A stretch of 64,000 nucleotides of DNA. Origin: Leptothrix discophora (GTDB taxonomy: Bacteria > Pseudomonadota > Gammaproteobacteria > Burkholderiales > Burkholderiaceae_C). Position 1 is the first letter of the stretch. Each line of letters starts with the position of its first letter. Below the pieces are notes generated by a model. That model saw only the letters and a list, made by a program, of their open reading frames with translations. It did not search any database and was not told the origin of the DNA. This document shows positions 8,304-16,769 of the stretch, one piece after another. Both the position numbers and the translations under genes were made by a program. The stretch lies in contig NZ_JAUZEE010000009.1 in NCBI RefSeq assembly GCF_030705305.1, positions 1-64,000 on the forward strand. Reading direction: 5' to 3'.

Positions 8304-10370
8304 TCAGCCGCGCGGCGAGGCGGCCGGATGACGCGCCAGCCAGTCCAGCACCTCGCGATACCAGAGCCGGCTGTTGCGCGGGCCGTCGATCCAGTGGTGC
8401 TCGTCCGGGAACCACAGCAGCCGGGCCGGCACGCCGCGGGCCTTGAGCGTGTTGTAGTGGGCCAGGCCCTGCGCGTCGGGCACGCGGTAGTCGCGTGCGC
8501 CGTGCGAGACCAGCGTCGGCGTCTCCATGCGCGCGGCCAGGCTGGCGGGGCTCTGCAGCGCGATCAGCTCGGCCCGGTCCCAGTAGTCGGCGCCCAGCTC
8601 GCGGGCATGGGTCTCGTAGGCATCGTCGGCATACATCGCCTGCCAGTCCCAGCAGCCGGCATGGCAGACCAGCGCGGCATAGCGGCCCGGTTCGGCCGCG
8701 CCGTTGAGCCAGGCGGCCAGGCAGCCGCCGTAGCTGCCGCCGGCGGCGTGCAGGCGGCGCGGATCGGCCCAGGGCTGGGCCAGCAGCCAGTCGCTGGCGG
8801 CCTCGATGTCCTGCACCTCCAGCTCGCCCCAGCGGTGGGTGATGCTGTCGAGGAAGGCATAGCCCCAGCCGCTCGAGCCGTGGTAGTTGACGCAGGCGAC
8901 GACGTGGCCGGCGGCGGCGAAGACGTGCGCGTTCCAGCGCCAGTGCCAGTTGTCGCCGTAGACCGAATGCGGGCCGCCGTGCAGCAGGTGCAGAACCGGG
9001 TGCCGGGCCGGGTCGGACGCGGCCGGGTCCAAGCCTGGCGGGTAGAACAGCCGCATCGTGACCGCGTCGCCGAGTGCGCCGTCGAAGGTCACGACCTCGG
9101 TGGAGGCCAGGCGATGGCGGCGCAGCAGCTCGTCGTTGAGCCGCTCGACGCGGCGCGGCGGCTGGCCCGGCAGGCGGGTCCAGAGCTGCGGCGGGTGGTC
9201 GGCGCCTTCGAGGGCGACGGCCAGCGTGCCGGCCTTCTTGTCCCAGCCGGCGACCCAGCCACCGCCCCAGGCGGCGTCGCCGGTCTCGCCGGTCTCCTCG
9301 ACCCGCCGCGCGACCAGCCGCTCGGCGCGCCGGTCGGCCAGGTCGAAGCGCCAGAGCGGCTGGCTGCCGCGGTCCTGCGCGGTCAGCAGCACCGACAGGC
9401 CGTCCTCGTCCCATTGCAGCGGCGCCTGGACCGCGTGGTCCCACTGCGCGCTCTCGACCGCCCAGCGGCCGTCGTGGGCCTGCCAGACCGCCAGCTGCGG
9501 CGGCATCGTGTACTTCAGGCCGCGGTGGCTGGCGATGAAGGCGATGCGGTGGCCGTCGGGACTGTGGCGCGGTGCGTCCAGGTGCCAGTCGGGATGCTGT
9601 GCGATTTCCTGCACCGCGCCGCTGGCGACCTCGATGCGGGCCAGCGCCAGCGGGTGGCCGTGGTGCTTGTGCGGCGCGGGGTCGTGCACGAAGACGATGT
9701 GGCGGCCGTCCGGCGAGACGTCGAAGGCGTTCTCGTTGAGGTCGAAGCGCGGCAGCTCGTGCGCGCTGCCCTCGAACAGGTCACGCAGCCGGCCGCTGGC
9801 CAGGTCCAGCACCAGCAGGTGCGGCACCCGGCCCATCGGCAGGTTGCGGTCCCACCAGCGGTAGAGCGATTCCTCGGTCACCAGCGCCGACTGGCCCTGT
9901 GCGCGAGCGGCCTGCATCTGGCGTGCCTGCGCCTTGCCGCCACGCAGCGCCGGCCAAACCCAGGACACCAGCGCGATGCGGCGCCCGTCCGGGAACCAGC
10001 GGAAGGCGACCACGCCGGTGGGCACCTGCGCGGCGCGATGCGCCTCGCCGCCATCCGGGTCGATCAGGTAGAGCTGCGGCTCCTCGTCGTGCTGGCCCTG
10101 CTGCTCGCGCCGGGCGATGAAGGCGATGCGGTCGCCACGCGGGCTCCAGGACGGCCGGCTGTCGCCGTGGCCGCAGTGGGTCAGGGCCCGGCCGGCACCG
10201 GCCGGACCCTGGGTCGGGAAGACCCACAGGCTGGAGACGAGGCGGTCGTGCGCCATGTCCGGGCGCGCCACGGCGGCGACCGCGCGGCTGCCGTCCGGAC
10301 TCAGGCTGGGCGTGCCCAGGCGCTGCAGCTGCCACAGCGTGTCGACCGTGTAGGGGGCGTGTCGGGCCAT
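8304..10370 (-). CDS. S9 family (prolyl oligopeptidase/acylaminoacyl) serine peptidase
   Basis: 688 residues. The N-terminal two-thirds looks like a beta-propeller of WD/PD40-type repeats (LSPDGSRAV, SPRGDRIAF, VSPDGRHIVF, SPDGHRIAF). The C-terminal third is an alpha/beta hydrolase. The nucleophile is in GGSYGG (Ser near 543), the acid probably in HGARDYRVP (near 626), and the His in PDEHHW (near 657). This is the S9C arrangement. No signal peptide is seen, so it is probably cytoplasmic and acts on short peptides. It lies between the GNAT gene (58 nt) and the VWA gene (51 nt) on the same strand; a shared transcript is possible. Confidence 0.9.
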   Translation of the reverse strand: MARHAPYTVDTLWQLQRLGTPSLSPDGSRAVAAVARPDMAHDRLVSSLWVFPTQGPAGAGRALTHCGHGDSRPSWSPRGDRIAFIARREQQGQHDEEPQLYLIDPDGGEAHRAAQVPTGVVAFRWFPDGRRIALVSWVWPALRGGKAQARQMQAARAQGQSALVTEESLYRWWDRNLPMGRVPHLLVLDLASGRLRDLFEGSAHELPRFDLNENAFDVSPDGRHIVFVHDPAPHKHHGHPLALARIEVASGAVQEIAQHPDWHLDAPRHSPDGHRIAFIASHRGLKYTMPPQLAVWQAHDGRWAVESAQWDHAVQAPLQWDEDGLSVLLTAQDRGSQPLWRFDLADRRAERLVARRVEETGETGDAAWGGGWVAGWDKKAGTLAVALEGADHPPQLWTRLPGQPPRRVERLNDELLRRHRLASTEVVTFDGALGDAVTMRLFYPPGLDPAASDPARHPVLHLLHGGPHSVYGDNWHWRWNAHVFAAAGHVVACVNYHGSSGWGYAFLDSITHRWGELEVQDIEAASDWLLAQPWADPRRLHAAGGSYGGCLAAWLNGAAEPGRYAALVCHAGCWDWQAMYADDAYETHARELGADYWDRAELIALQSPASLAARMETPTLVSHGARDYRVPDAQGLAHYNTLKARGVPARLLWFPDEHHWIDGPRNSRLWYREVLDWLARHPAASPRG

Positions 10371-10428
10371 GCGGTTCTCCGGTCGTGGCGGCTTGCCGGG
10401 ACCTGATCGCGGCGGCGGGTGTCGTCGC

Positions 10429-11043
10429 TCAGGCCGGCCGCGGGCGCTCCATCAGCCAGCGCAGGTGCGTGTCGATGGTGGGCCATTCGGGGGCAACGAT
10501 GCTGTAGACGCAGGTGTCGCGCAGCAGGCCGTCGCGGGTGCGCTGGTGGTGGCGCAGGATGCCGTCGAGCTGCGCGCCCAGGCGCTCGATGGCGCGGCGG
10601 CTCTGCTGGTTCAGGCGGTGGGTGCGGAACTCGACGGCGATGCAGCCCAGCGTCTCGAAGGCATGGCGCAGCATCAGCCACTTGGCCTCGGTGTTGAGGC
10701 CGTTGCGCTGCACCCGCGGGGCCAGCCAGGTCGAGCCGATCTCGACCCGGCGGTTGGCCGCGTCGATGTTCATGTAGGTCGACATGCCGGCCGGCCGGCC
10801 TTCGGCATCCAGCACCGTGTAGGGCCGCATGGTGCCGGCGGCCTGCAGGGCCAGGCGGCGCTCGATCTCGCGGTCCATCGCGTCGGCGGCCGGCACGGGC
10901 GTGTACCAGAGCCGGTCCAGTCCGCTGTCGGCGATCTCGGCCGACAGGGCCGGGCCATGGTCGAGCGACAGCGGCACCAGCGCGACGCGCCGGCCCTTGA
11001 GTGCCACATGCGCGGGCCAGCCGGCTGGATCGGGCGCGCTCAT
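10429..11043 (-). CDS. GNAT family N-acetyltransferase (RimJ/RimL-like)
   Basis: The 204-residue reading starts at the ATG at 11043, one base below the stop of the upstream small-protein gene. It shows the RimJ/RimL-type fold: GRRVALVPLSLDHG at the N-terminus, a central GSTWLAPRVQRNGLNTEAK region corresponding to the acetyl-CoA loop, and a C-terminal VEFRTHRLNQQSRRAIERLGA motif seen in this subgroup. Substrate may be an amino terminus or small amine; nothing here decides it. A longer frame reaching 11175 overlaps the neighbouring gene out of frame and was not chosen. Confidence 0.85.
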   Translation of the reverse strand: MSAPDPAGWPAHVALKGRRVALVPLSLDHGPALSAEIADSGLDRLWYTPVPAADAMDREIERRLALQAAGTMRPYTVLDAEGRPAGMSTYMNIDAANRRVEIGSTWLAPRVQRNGLNTEAKWLMLRHAFETLGCIAVEFRTHRLNQQSRRAIERLGAQLDGILRHHQRTRDGLLRDTCVYSIVAPEWPTIDTHLRWLMERPRPA

Positions 11044-11044
11044 G

Positions 11045-11344
11045 TCAGCGGCCCTTGCCCTTCTTGCCGCTGTCGACCGGCGACTTCGCCTTGCTGGCCG
11101 GGGCGGTGGCCGATGAGGCCGTGGCCGGCTCGCGCTTGAGCAGCCGGCGCGCGGCCGCCTTGCCCAGACCGGCACCCAGGCCGACCAGCACGATGCCGCC
11201 CATGGCCCTGGCGTCCCAGTTGGTGTTGGTCAGGAAGTCCAGGCCCAGCCAGCGGGCCAGCAGGCCACCGGCGAGCGCGCCGCCGACGAAGCCGAGGGCA
11301 TCGACCAGGCCTTCGCCCAATGCGTTCTTGATCTGCGGGTCCAT
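11045..11344 (-). CDS. Small membrane protein of unknown function
   Basis: 99 residues. It begins MDPQIKNALGEGLVDALGFVGGALAGGLLARWLGLDF, with Gly/Ala-rich hydrophobic segments at about 14-33 and 48-65 (AMGGIVLVGLGAGLGKAA), followed by a basic Lys/Ser/Ala tail. I do not recognise the family. It lies between moxR and the GNAT gene on the same strand, almost touching the latter (1-nt gap), so it is probably co-transcribed. The Gly-zipper look suggests a small inner-membrane protein. Confidence 0.65.
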   Translation of the reverse strand: MDPQIKNALGEGLVDALGFVGGALAGGLLARWLGLDFLTNTNWDARAMGGIVLVGLGAGLGKAAARRLLKREPATASSATAPASKAKSPVDSGKKGKGR

Positions 11345-11384
11345 CGTCTCGTTCTCTGTTCTTGTGGGTGGGGTGCGGGGGAGA

Positions 11385-12248
11385 TCAGCGGTTGCGGCTC
11401 TGCATGAACACGAGCTTCTCGAACAGCGTCAGGTCCTGCTCGTTCTTGAGCAGCGCGCCGACCAGCGGCGGGATCTGGACCTTGTCGTCGCCGCTGTGCA
11501 GGGCCTCGGCCGGGATGTCCTCGGCCACCAGCAGCTTGAGCCAGTCGATCAGCTCGCTGGTGCTGGGCTTCTTCTTCAGGCCGGGCAGGTTGCGCACGTC
11601 GTAGAAGTTCTTCAGCGCGGCGGCCAGCAGGTCCTGCTTGAGGTGCGGGAAGTGGACGTCGACGATGCGGCGCATCGTGTCCGCCTCAGGGAACTTGATG
11701 TAGTGGAAGAAGCAGCGGCGCAGGAAGGCGTCCGGCAGCTCCTTCTCGTTGTTGCTGGTGATGAACAGCAGCGGCCGGTGCTTCGCCTTGATCAGCTCGC
11801 GGGTCTCGTAGACATGGAACTCCATGCGGTCGAGCTCGCGCAGCAGGTCGTTGGGGAACTCGATGTCGGCCTTGTCGATCTCGTCGATCAGCAGCGCGAC
11901 CGGACGGTCGGCCGTGAAGGCCTGCCAGAGCGTGCCCTTGACGATGTAGTTCCGGATGTCCTTGACCCGTTCCGAATCGCTGCCCAGGGCCAGCTGCGAG
12001 TCGCGCAGCCGGCTCACCGCGTCGTACTCGTACAGGCCCTGCTGGGCCTTGGTGGTGCTCTTGATGTGCCACTGCAGCAGCGGCATGTTCAGGGCCCGGG
12101 CGACCTCCTCGGCCAGCATGGTCTTGCCGGTGCCGGGCTCGCCCTTGATCAGCAGCGGGCGCTGCAGCGTGATGGCCGCGTTGACCGCGAGCATCAGGTC
12201 GGGGGTGGCGACGTACTGGTCCGAGCCGGTGAACTTGGGGGCGGTCAT
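11385..12248 (-). CDS. MoxR-family AAA+ ATPase
   Basis: 287 residues from ATG at 12248. Walker A is GEPGTGKT (about 36-43), Walker B is VALLIDEIDKAD, and sensor motif FITSNNEKELPDAFLRRCFFHYI follows. The C-terminal lid contains the LPGLKKKPSTSELIDWLKLL stretch typical of MoxR proteins. MoxR ATPases act as chaperones with VWA partners, and the CoxE-like VWA gene downstream (7071-8252) is the likely partner. A TTG eight codons upstream is possible but less likely. Confidence 0.9.
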   Translation of the reverse strand: MTAPKFTGSDQYVATPDLMLAVNAAITLQRPLLIKGEPGTGKTMLAEEVARALNMPLLQWHIKSTTKAQQGLYEYDAVSRLRDSQLALGSDSERVKDIRNYIVKGTLWQAFTADRPVALLIDEIDKADIEFPNDLLRELDRMEFHVYETRELIKAKHRPLLFITSNNEKELPDAFLRRCFFHYIKFPEADTMRRIVDVHFPHLKQDLLAAALKNFYDVRNLPGLKKKPSTSELIDWLKLLVAEDIPAEALHSGDDKVQIPPLVGALLKNEQDLTLFEKLVFMQSRNR

Positions 12249-12332
12249 GGGGCGTTCCGGGAGGCGCTGCAAGGGGTGCGGCGCAGTATATCGACGGGGT
12301 CCTCGGGGTCCGGAGGGCCGCTCAGGGCCGCA

Positions 12333-12731
12333 TCAAGGCTGAAAGGGCGAGCGCTGCGGCGGGTTCTCCGCATGGTCGCGCCGTTCCTTGATGCGGTTGG
12401 CATCGTCCATGAAGACCAGTGCCGGCCGGTGCGCGCCGACCTGGTCCTCGTGGACCTGCGCGAAGGCCGCGATGATGACCAGGTCGCCGACCGACGCGCG
12501 GCGTGCCGCCGAGCCGTTCAGCGAGATGATCCCGCTGCCGCGCGGGGCCTCGATCACGTAGGTGACGAAGCGCTCGCCGTTGTCGACGTTCCAGACGTGG
12601 ATCTGCTCGTTCTCGCACAGGTTGGCCGCCTCGAGCAGGTCGAGGTCGATGCCGCACGAGCCCTCGTAGTGGAGCTCGCAGTGGGTCACGGTCGCGCGGT
12701 GGATCTTGGACTTGAGCAGGGTGCGGAACAT
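12333..12731 (-). CDS. panD: Aspartate 1-decarboxylase
   Basis: This 132-residue pyruvoyl enzyme converts L-aspartate to beta-alanine for pantothenate and CoA synthesis. The self-cleavage site Gly24-Ser25 is visible in [10 protein letters not shown], with Lys9 and His11 in place near the N-terminus and the WNV.NG.RF.TY and [13 protein letters not shown] motifs. Length fits the family (about 126). It stands alone on the minus strand between moxR and the GGDEF-EAL gene; no other pantothenate genes are in the window. Confidence 0.95.
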   Translation of the reverse strand: MFRTLLKSKIHRATVTHCELHYEGSCGIDLDLLEAANLCENEQIHVWNVDNGERFVTYVIEAPRGSGIISLNGSAARRASVGDLVIIAAFAQVHEDQVGAHRPALVFMDDANRIKERRDHAENPPQRSPFQP

Positions 12732-12765
12732 CTTCGCCTTGCCGGTTGGGTGTCAGGGGCGCGGA

Positions 12766-15522
12766 TCATCGCGCATCCCGGCGCCGCTCCAGCAGCGACC
12801 GCGCCAGCGCCTCGAACTCGCCCACCGGCACCGGCCGTCCGATCAGGTAGCCCTGGAAGCGGGTGCAGCCGGCGGCACCCAGCAGGCTGCGCTGCAGCTC
12901 GGTCTCGACGCCCTCGGCGATCACGTCCAGGTTCATCGTGTGAGCCATCGCGATGATGGTGCGCACGATGGCCTGGTCGTTCGGGTCGGTGGCGATGTCG
13001 TTGACGAAGGACCGGTCGATCTTGAGCTGCGACAGCGGCAGGCGCTTGAGGTACTGCAGCGACGAGTAGCCGGTGCCGAAGTCGTCCATCGAGAAGCGCA
13101 CGCCCGATTCGCCGAGTGCCTGCATCAGGCCGACCACCTCGTTGATGTCGTTGAGCACGGCGCTCTCGGTGATCTCCAGCTTGAGCAGGCCGGGGTCGAT
13201 GCCGTGCGTGGCCACCGCGCGCCGGACCATCGCCACGAAACCGGGGTCGTGCAGCTGGCGCGCGCTGACGTTGACCGCCAGCGTCAGCCGGCCCAGCAGC
13301 GCCTGACCCTGCCAGGCCGCCAGCTGCGCGGCCGCACGCTCGATCACCCACTGGCCGATCGGCACGATCAGGCCGAGGTCCTCGGCCAGGCCGATGAACT
13401 CGACCGGCGCGACCAGGCCCCGTTCCGGATGACGCCAGCGCAGCAGCGCCTCCGCACCGATCGGGCGGTGGTCGCTGTCGACCTGGACCTGCGCATGCAG
13501 CTCGAACTCGTCGCGCTTGAGCGCCAGCCGCAGGCCGGCCTCGATCTGGCTGCGGTGCTGCAGCGCGGCCTCCATCGTCGGATCGAAGAAGCGCACCGTG
13601 TTGCGACCGGCCGTCTTGGCCGCGTACATGGCCGTGTCGGCATGCTTGAGCAGGTCCTCGACCCACGCGCCGTGCTCGAACAGGCGGATGCCCACGCTGC
13701 AGGTCGCCACGTAGGCGTCGTCGCCCAGCGCATGCGGCTGCGCGACGGCCGCGCCGATCTTCTCGCCGACGGCCCGCGCGGCGGCGGCGGCGCGGTCGCC
13801 GGCCGGGTCCAGGTCCTCCAGCAGCACGACGAACTCGTCGCCACCCAGCCGGGCGACGGTGTCGACCTCGCGAACGATGCCGCACAGGCGCCGCGCCACC
13901 TCGATCAGCAGCAGGTCGCCGACGTCGTGGCCGCGGGTGTCGTTGAGGCTCTTGAAGTTGTCCAGGTCGATGAACAGCAGCGCCGCGCGGCGGTGGTTGC
14001 GGGCACACGATGACAGCGCGTGGTGCAGCCGGTCGGTCAGCAGGCGACGGTTGGGAAGGCCGGTGAGCGGGTCGTGGAAGGCCAGTCGCTCGATCTCCTG
14101 CTCGACCCGCTGCCGGTGCGTGACGTCGCGCGACATCAGCAGCACGCGCGGCGCGGCCGGGTCGTCGTTCAGGGCGGCCGACAGCTCGAAGTGGCTCTCG
14201 CCGTGCGGCAGGGGGACCGTGATGCGGCGACCGCGTGAGCTGCCGACCGCGCGGGCCTCGGCCAGCGTCTGCATGACCTGCACAGCGGCCTCGGGCGGCA
14301 GCACGTCGGCCACGTTGCGGCCGATCAGGTCCTCGCGCCGCAGCGCCAGCAGGTCGGCGTCGCGGCCCGGCCAGACGTCGAGGTAGCGGCCGTCCAGGTC
14401 CATCTCGAACATCAGGTCCGGCACGGTCTGCAGGACGGTCTGCAGGCGCTCGTTGGCGGTGCGCAGGCGGGCGTCGGCATCGGCCCGCCGCTGCGACTGG
14501 CGGGTCAGGTGGAAGGCCAGGAAGCTGGCCGACAGGCAGACCAGCAGGCCGACCGCGCGCATCAGGCGCAGGTTGTCGGGCAGCGTGTCGCGGCGCGGGT
14601 AGGCCGCGATCTGCCAGCTGCCGCCGGGCAGCACGATGTCCTGCCGGGCCAGCGCGTGCTCGAAGGTGGCGGCCTCGCCGAGGAAGACGTCGCCGCGCGC
14701 GCCGGTGGCGTCGCGGCCGCGCAGGGCGACCACGAAGTCCTTCGCCAGCTCGGGCAGGCCCGATTCCTCGAACACGATGTCGGCGTTCAGCGGGATGCTG
14801 ACCGCGCCGAGGAAGTCGCCGCTGCCGGGCAACTGGCCGGGCACCGCACGGTGCACGGGGATGCGCACGATGATGCCGGTGCCACCCTGCACCAGCGCGA
14901 CCGGGCCGGCAATGAGGATGGCGCGCGAACGCATCATGCGCTGGTAGGCCGGCCACATCGTCGGCGTCTTGCTGATGTCCAGCCCGACCGCCTTCTCGTT
15001 GCCGTTCAAGGGGTAGACCTGCCGCAGCACCGTGCCGCGGATCAGGCCGATGTTGACGAGGCTGGTGTGCTGCTCGGCGGCCTCGCGGGCCATCGTGACG
15101 AACTCGGATTCGCTGAAGTCCGGCCGGGTCGCGTAGACCAGCGCCAGGCTCCGGGCCGAGGCGATGACCTGGTTGAGGTGGCTCTCCAGCCGCACCCGCA
15201 CCAGCGACATCCGCTCCAGCACCCGCGCGCGCTCGTCGTGCGCCAGGTGGATGCGCTCGGTGCGGTCGACCAGGGCCAGCAGCGCACCGACCGCCAGCAT
15301 CGCCAGCAGGGCGGCCAACCAGGGCCGCCAGGCCATCGGCAGGCGGCACCAGGTCCGCGTGAGCCAACCCGGCGCGTGACGGTCCGGTGCCCGCCGCGCG
15401 AGCGCCGGCTGCGACGGGAACGGCAGGTCCAGGGGACTGGCTGCAGCGGTGAGGATCGGGTTCGGGTCGGTCGGCAAGTTCGGATCCGGAGGCTGGACGG
15501 CCGTGCGGGGCAGGGCCTGCAT
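12766..15522 (-). CDS. CHASE-PAS-GGDEF-EAL cyclic-di-GMP protein
   Basis: 918 residues, inner membrane. A transmembrane helix (about 68-87) is followed by a periplasmic CHASE-type sensor (about 120-300, LRQVYPLNGNEKAVGLD), a second helix (about 318-340), a PAS domain, then GGDEF and EAL. The synthase motif GGDEF is intact (about 560), with an RxxD inhibitory site (REVD) five residues before it. The phosphodiesterase motifs are also intact: EALLRW (about 691), ITESAVLND and DDFGTGYSSL. Both activities are therefore possible, with ligand sensing outside the cell. It is the gene after the expansin on the same strand, 111 nt apart. Confidence 0.92.
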   Translation of the reverse strand: MQALPRTAVQPPDPNLPTDPNPILTAAASPLDLPFPSQPALARRAPDRHAPGWLTRTWCRLPMAWRPWLAALLAMLAVGALLALVDRTERIHLAHDERARVLERMSLVRVRLESHLNQVIASARSLALVYATRPDFSESEFVTMAREAAEQHTSLVNIGLIRGTVLRQVYPLNGNEKAVGLDISKTPTMWPAYQRMMRSRAILIAGPVALVQGGTGIIVRIPVHRAVPGQLPGSGDFLGAVSIPLNADIVFEESGLPELAKDFVVALRGRDATGARGDVFLGEAATFEHALARQDIVLPGGSWQIAAYPRRDTLPDNLRLMRAVGLLVCLSASFLAFHLTRQSQRRADADARLRTANERLQTVLQTVPDLMFEMDLDGRYLDVWPGRDADLLALRREDLIGRNVADVLPPEAAVQVMQTLAEARAVGSSRGRRITVPLPHGESHFELSAALNDDPAAPRVLLMSRDVTHRQRVEQEIERLAFHDPLTGLPNRRLLTDRLHHALSSCARNHRRAALLFIDLDNFKSLNDTRGHDVGDLLLIEVARRLCGIVREVDTVARLGGDEFVVLLEDLDPAGDRAAAAARAVGEKIGAAVAQPHALGDDAYVATCSVGIRLFEHGAWVEDLLKHADTAMYAAKTAGRNTVRFFDPTMEAALQHRSQIEAGLRLALKRDEFELHAQVQVDSDHRPIGAEALLRWRHPERGLVAPVEFIGLAEDLGLIVPIGQWVIERAAAQLAAWQGQALLGRLTLAVNVSARQLHDPGFVAMVRRAVATHGIDPGLLKLEITESAVLNDINEVVGLMQALGESGVRFSMDDFGTGYSSLQYLKRLPLSQLKIDRSFVNDIATDPNDQAIVRTIIAMAHTMNLDVIAEGVETELQRSLLGAAGCTRFQGYLIGRPVPVGEFEALARSLLERRRDAR

Positions 15523-15633
15523 GCCGAGTCCGGATGGTGCCTGCTGCTGCTGCGTTTCAGCCTGGATCCAGATCCGGAAACACCCTGGGGTGTGATGTAT
15601 TCAGGACCGCCCCAGGGGCGTGGCCACGTGGTG

Positions 15634-16482
15634 TCACGGGAACTGGCCGCGACCGCTGGCCTGCAGGCCGGACGCGGGTGCCGGCAGGCTGTCCTGCAGC
15701 GTCGACCCGTCGCTGGCGGTGATGCGCACGTCCAGCGGACCGTTGCCGACGTCCTGGGCGTGCTCGAAGTAGTTGTAGCTGGTGCGGGCCACGGGGATCC
15801 AGCTGCCCGTGCCGCTCGGGCGGATCTCCAGCTTCGCGATCGGCAGCCGGTGGTTGCGCACCTGGATCGCCACCCAGTAGCGGCTGCTGCCTTCCTTGTA
15901 GCGGTAGGCGACCGGGCCGCCGATGCTGGCCGGCTCGCCGTGCCAGCGGATGCCGACCCGTCCGGCGACCGGCTCGGCGATGCGGGCGAAGGCCTCGGCA
16001 CTCAGGTCGACGTCGCCGGGCGCGCACTCGGGGCACCGGTCGACCACCCGCACCGTCACGCTGCCCTTCGGGCCGGTCACGACGATCTGCGCGCCGCAGG
16101 CCGCGCTGTCGGCGTAGTCGGCCTGGTTCATCGCCGCGATCAGGCGATCGTCGACCGCCCCGTAGCCGCAAGCGCCAGCGGTGGCCGGCGCACCGGTCGC
16201 GAGGCCGGCGTAGTCGTAGTAGGTGCCCTCGCCCTGGCGGCTCGTGGCCTGCACGAAGGCCGTGCCGGGGCTCTGTGCGGGGTCCGCACCTCCTGAACCG
16301 CCACCGCCCCCACCGCCCCCACCACTGCCCCCACCGCCACAGGCCACCAGCAGGGTCGTCAGGATGGCGATCAGGCTGACCCCGGCACGGGACCGCGGTC
16401 GGGACGGCAGGGCCGTCGTTGCACGGGGGCGGGCGTCGCAGCAGGCGAGGTGGTTCACGGGCAGGTCGGATGTTTTCTTCAT
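15634..16482 (-). CDS. Bacterial expansin, predicted lipoprotein
   Basis: 282 residues from ATG at 16482. A basic then hydrophobic leader ends in a lipobox LVAC (Cys48), followed by a poly-Gly/Ser linker. Then comes a double-psi barrel domain ([29 protein letters not shown]) and a CBM63-like domain ([20 protein letters not shown]). The order and the second-domain motif match Bacillus EXLX1, which loosens cellulose/peptidoglycan networks without hydrolysis. The catalytic Asp in VVDRCPE and the Asp in VDLS are present, but the EXLX1 Tyr two residues after the first Asp is Cys here. The GACGYG box recalls plant expansins. Lipidation would tether it to a membrane rather than secrete it. The long n-region (about 35 residues) is unusual. 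Confidence 0.85.
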   Translation of the reverse strand: MKKTSDLPVNHLACCDARPRATTALPSRPRSRAGVSLIAILTTLLVACGGGGSGGGGGGGGGSGGADPAQSPGTAFVQATSRQGEGTYYDYAGLATGAPATAGACGYGAVDDRLIAAMNQADYADSAACGAQIVVTGPKGSVTVRVVDRCPECAPGDVDLSAEAFARIAEPVAGRVGIRWHGEPASIGGPVAYRYKEGSSRYWVAIQVRNHRLPIAKLEIRPSGTGSWIPVARTSYNYFEHAQDVGNGPLDVRITASDGSTLQDSLPAPASGLQASGRGQFP

Positions 16483-16510
16483 TTTGGGCCGCCCACGCGG
16501 GCCGGGGTGT

Positions 16511-16524
16511 CGATGTCGACATCG
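16511..16524. promoter_or_regulatory. 14-bp perfect palindrome between expansin and MCP genes
   Basis: CGATGTCGACATCG is self-complementary and lies 28 bp upstream of the expansin ATG, in the 287-bp divergent region shared with the chemotaxis gene. It could be an operator; no regulator is identified and chance is possible. Confidence 0.3.
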
Positions 16525-16769
16525 TGACAACAGCGCGGCGAGCAGGCGTTCACGGCTGTGTCCGGGCCGGCGCCCGGCAGCGTCGGCAAACCGGGCCTGA
16601 ACTGGGGTCCAAGCCGGCCCTACTTCCCGCGATCGGCACGGGGGTGGCTCCCTACGATGACGCACATCAGCGGGAACGCGCCTTCAGCGCTCGCGACGCT
16701 CGCCGCGGCCGTTGTCTCGCTGTCGCCCACGCCGCCGAAGCTCACGACTCTTACAAACCGGATCGCACC

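Noticed and set aside
7134-10406. A 1090-codon open frame antisense to the VWA and S9 peptidase genes
   Set aside because: It crosses two real genes, has no recognisable motif and shows shadow composition.
16285-16335. Poly-proline-like C/A-rich run as a regulatory repeat
   Set aside because: It is the coding sequence of the Gly/Ser linker of the expansin, read from the other strand.
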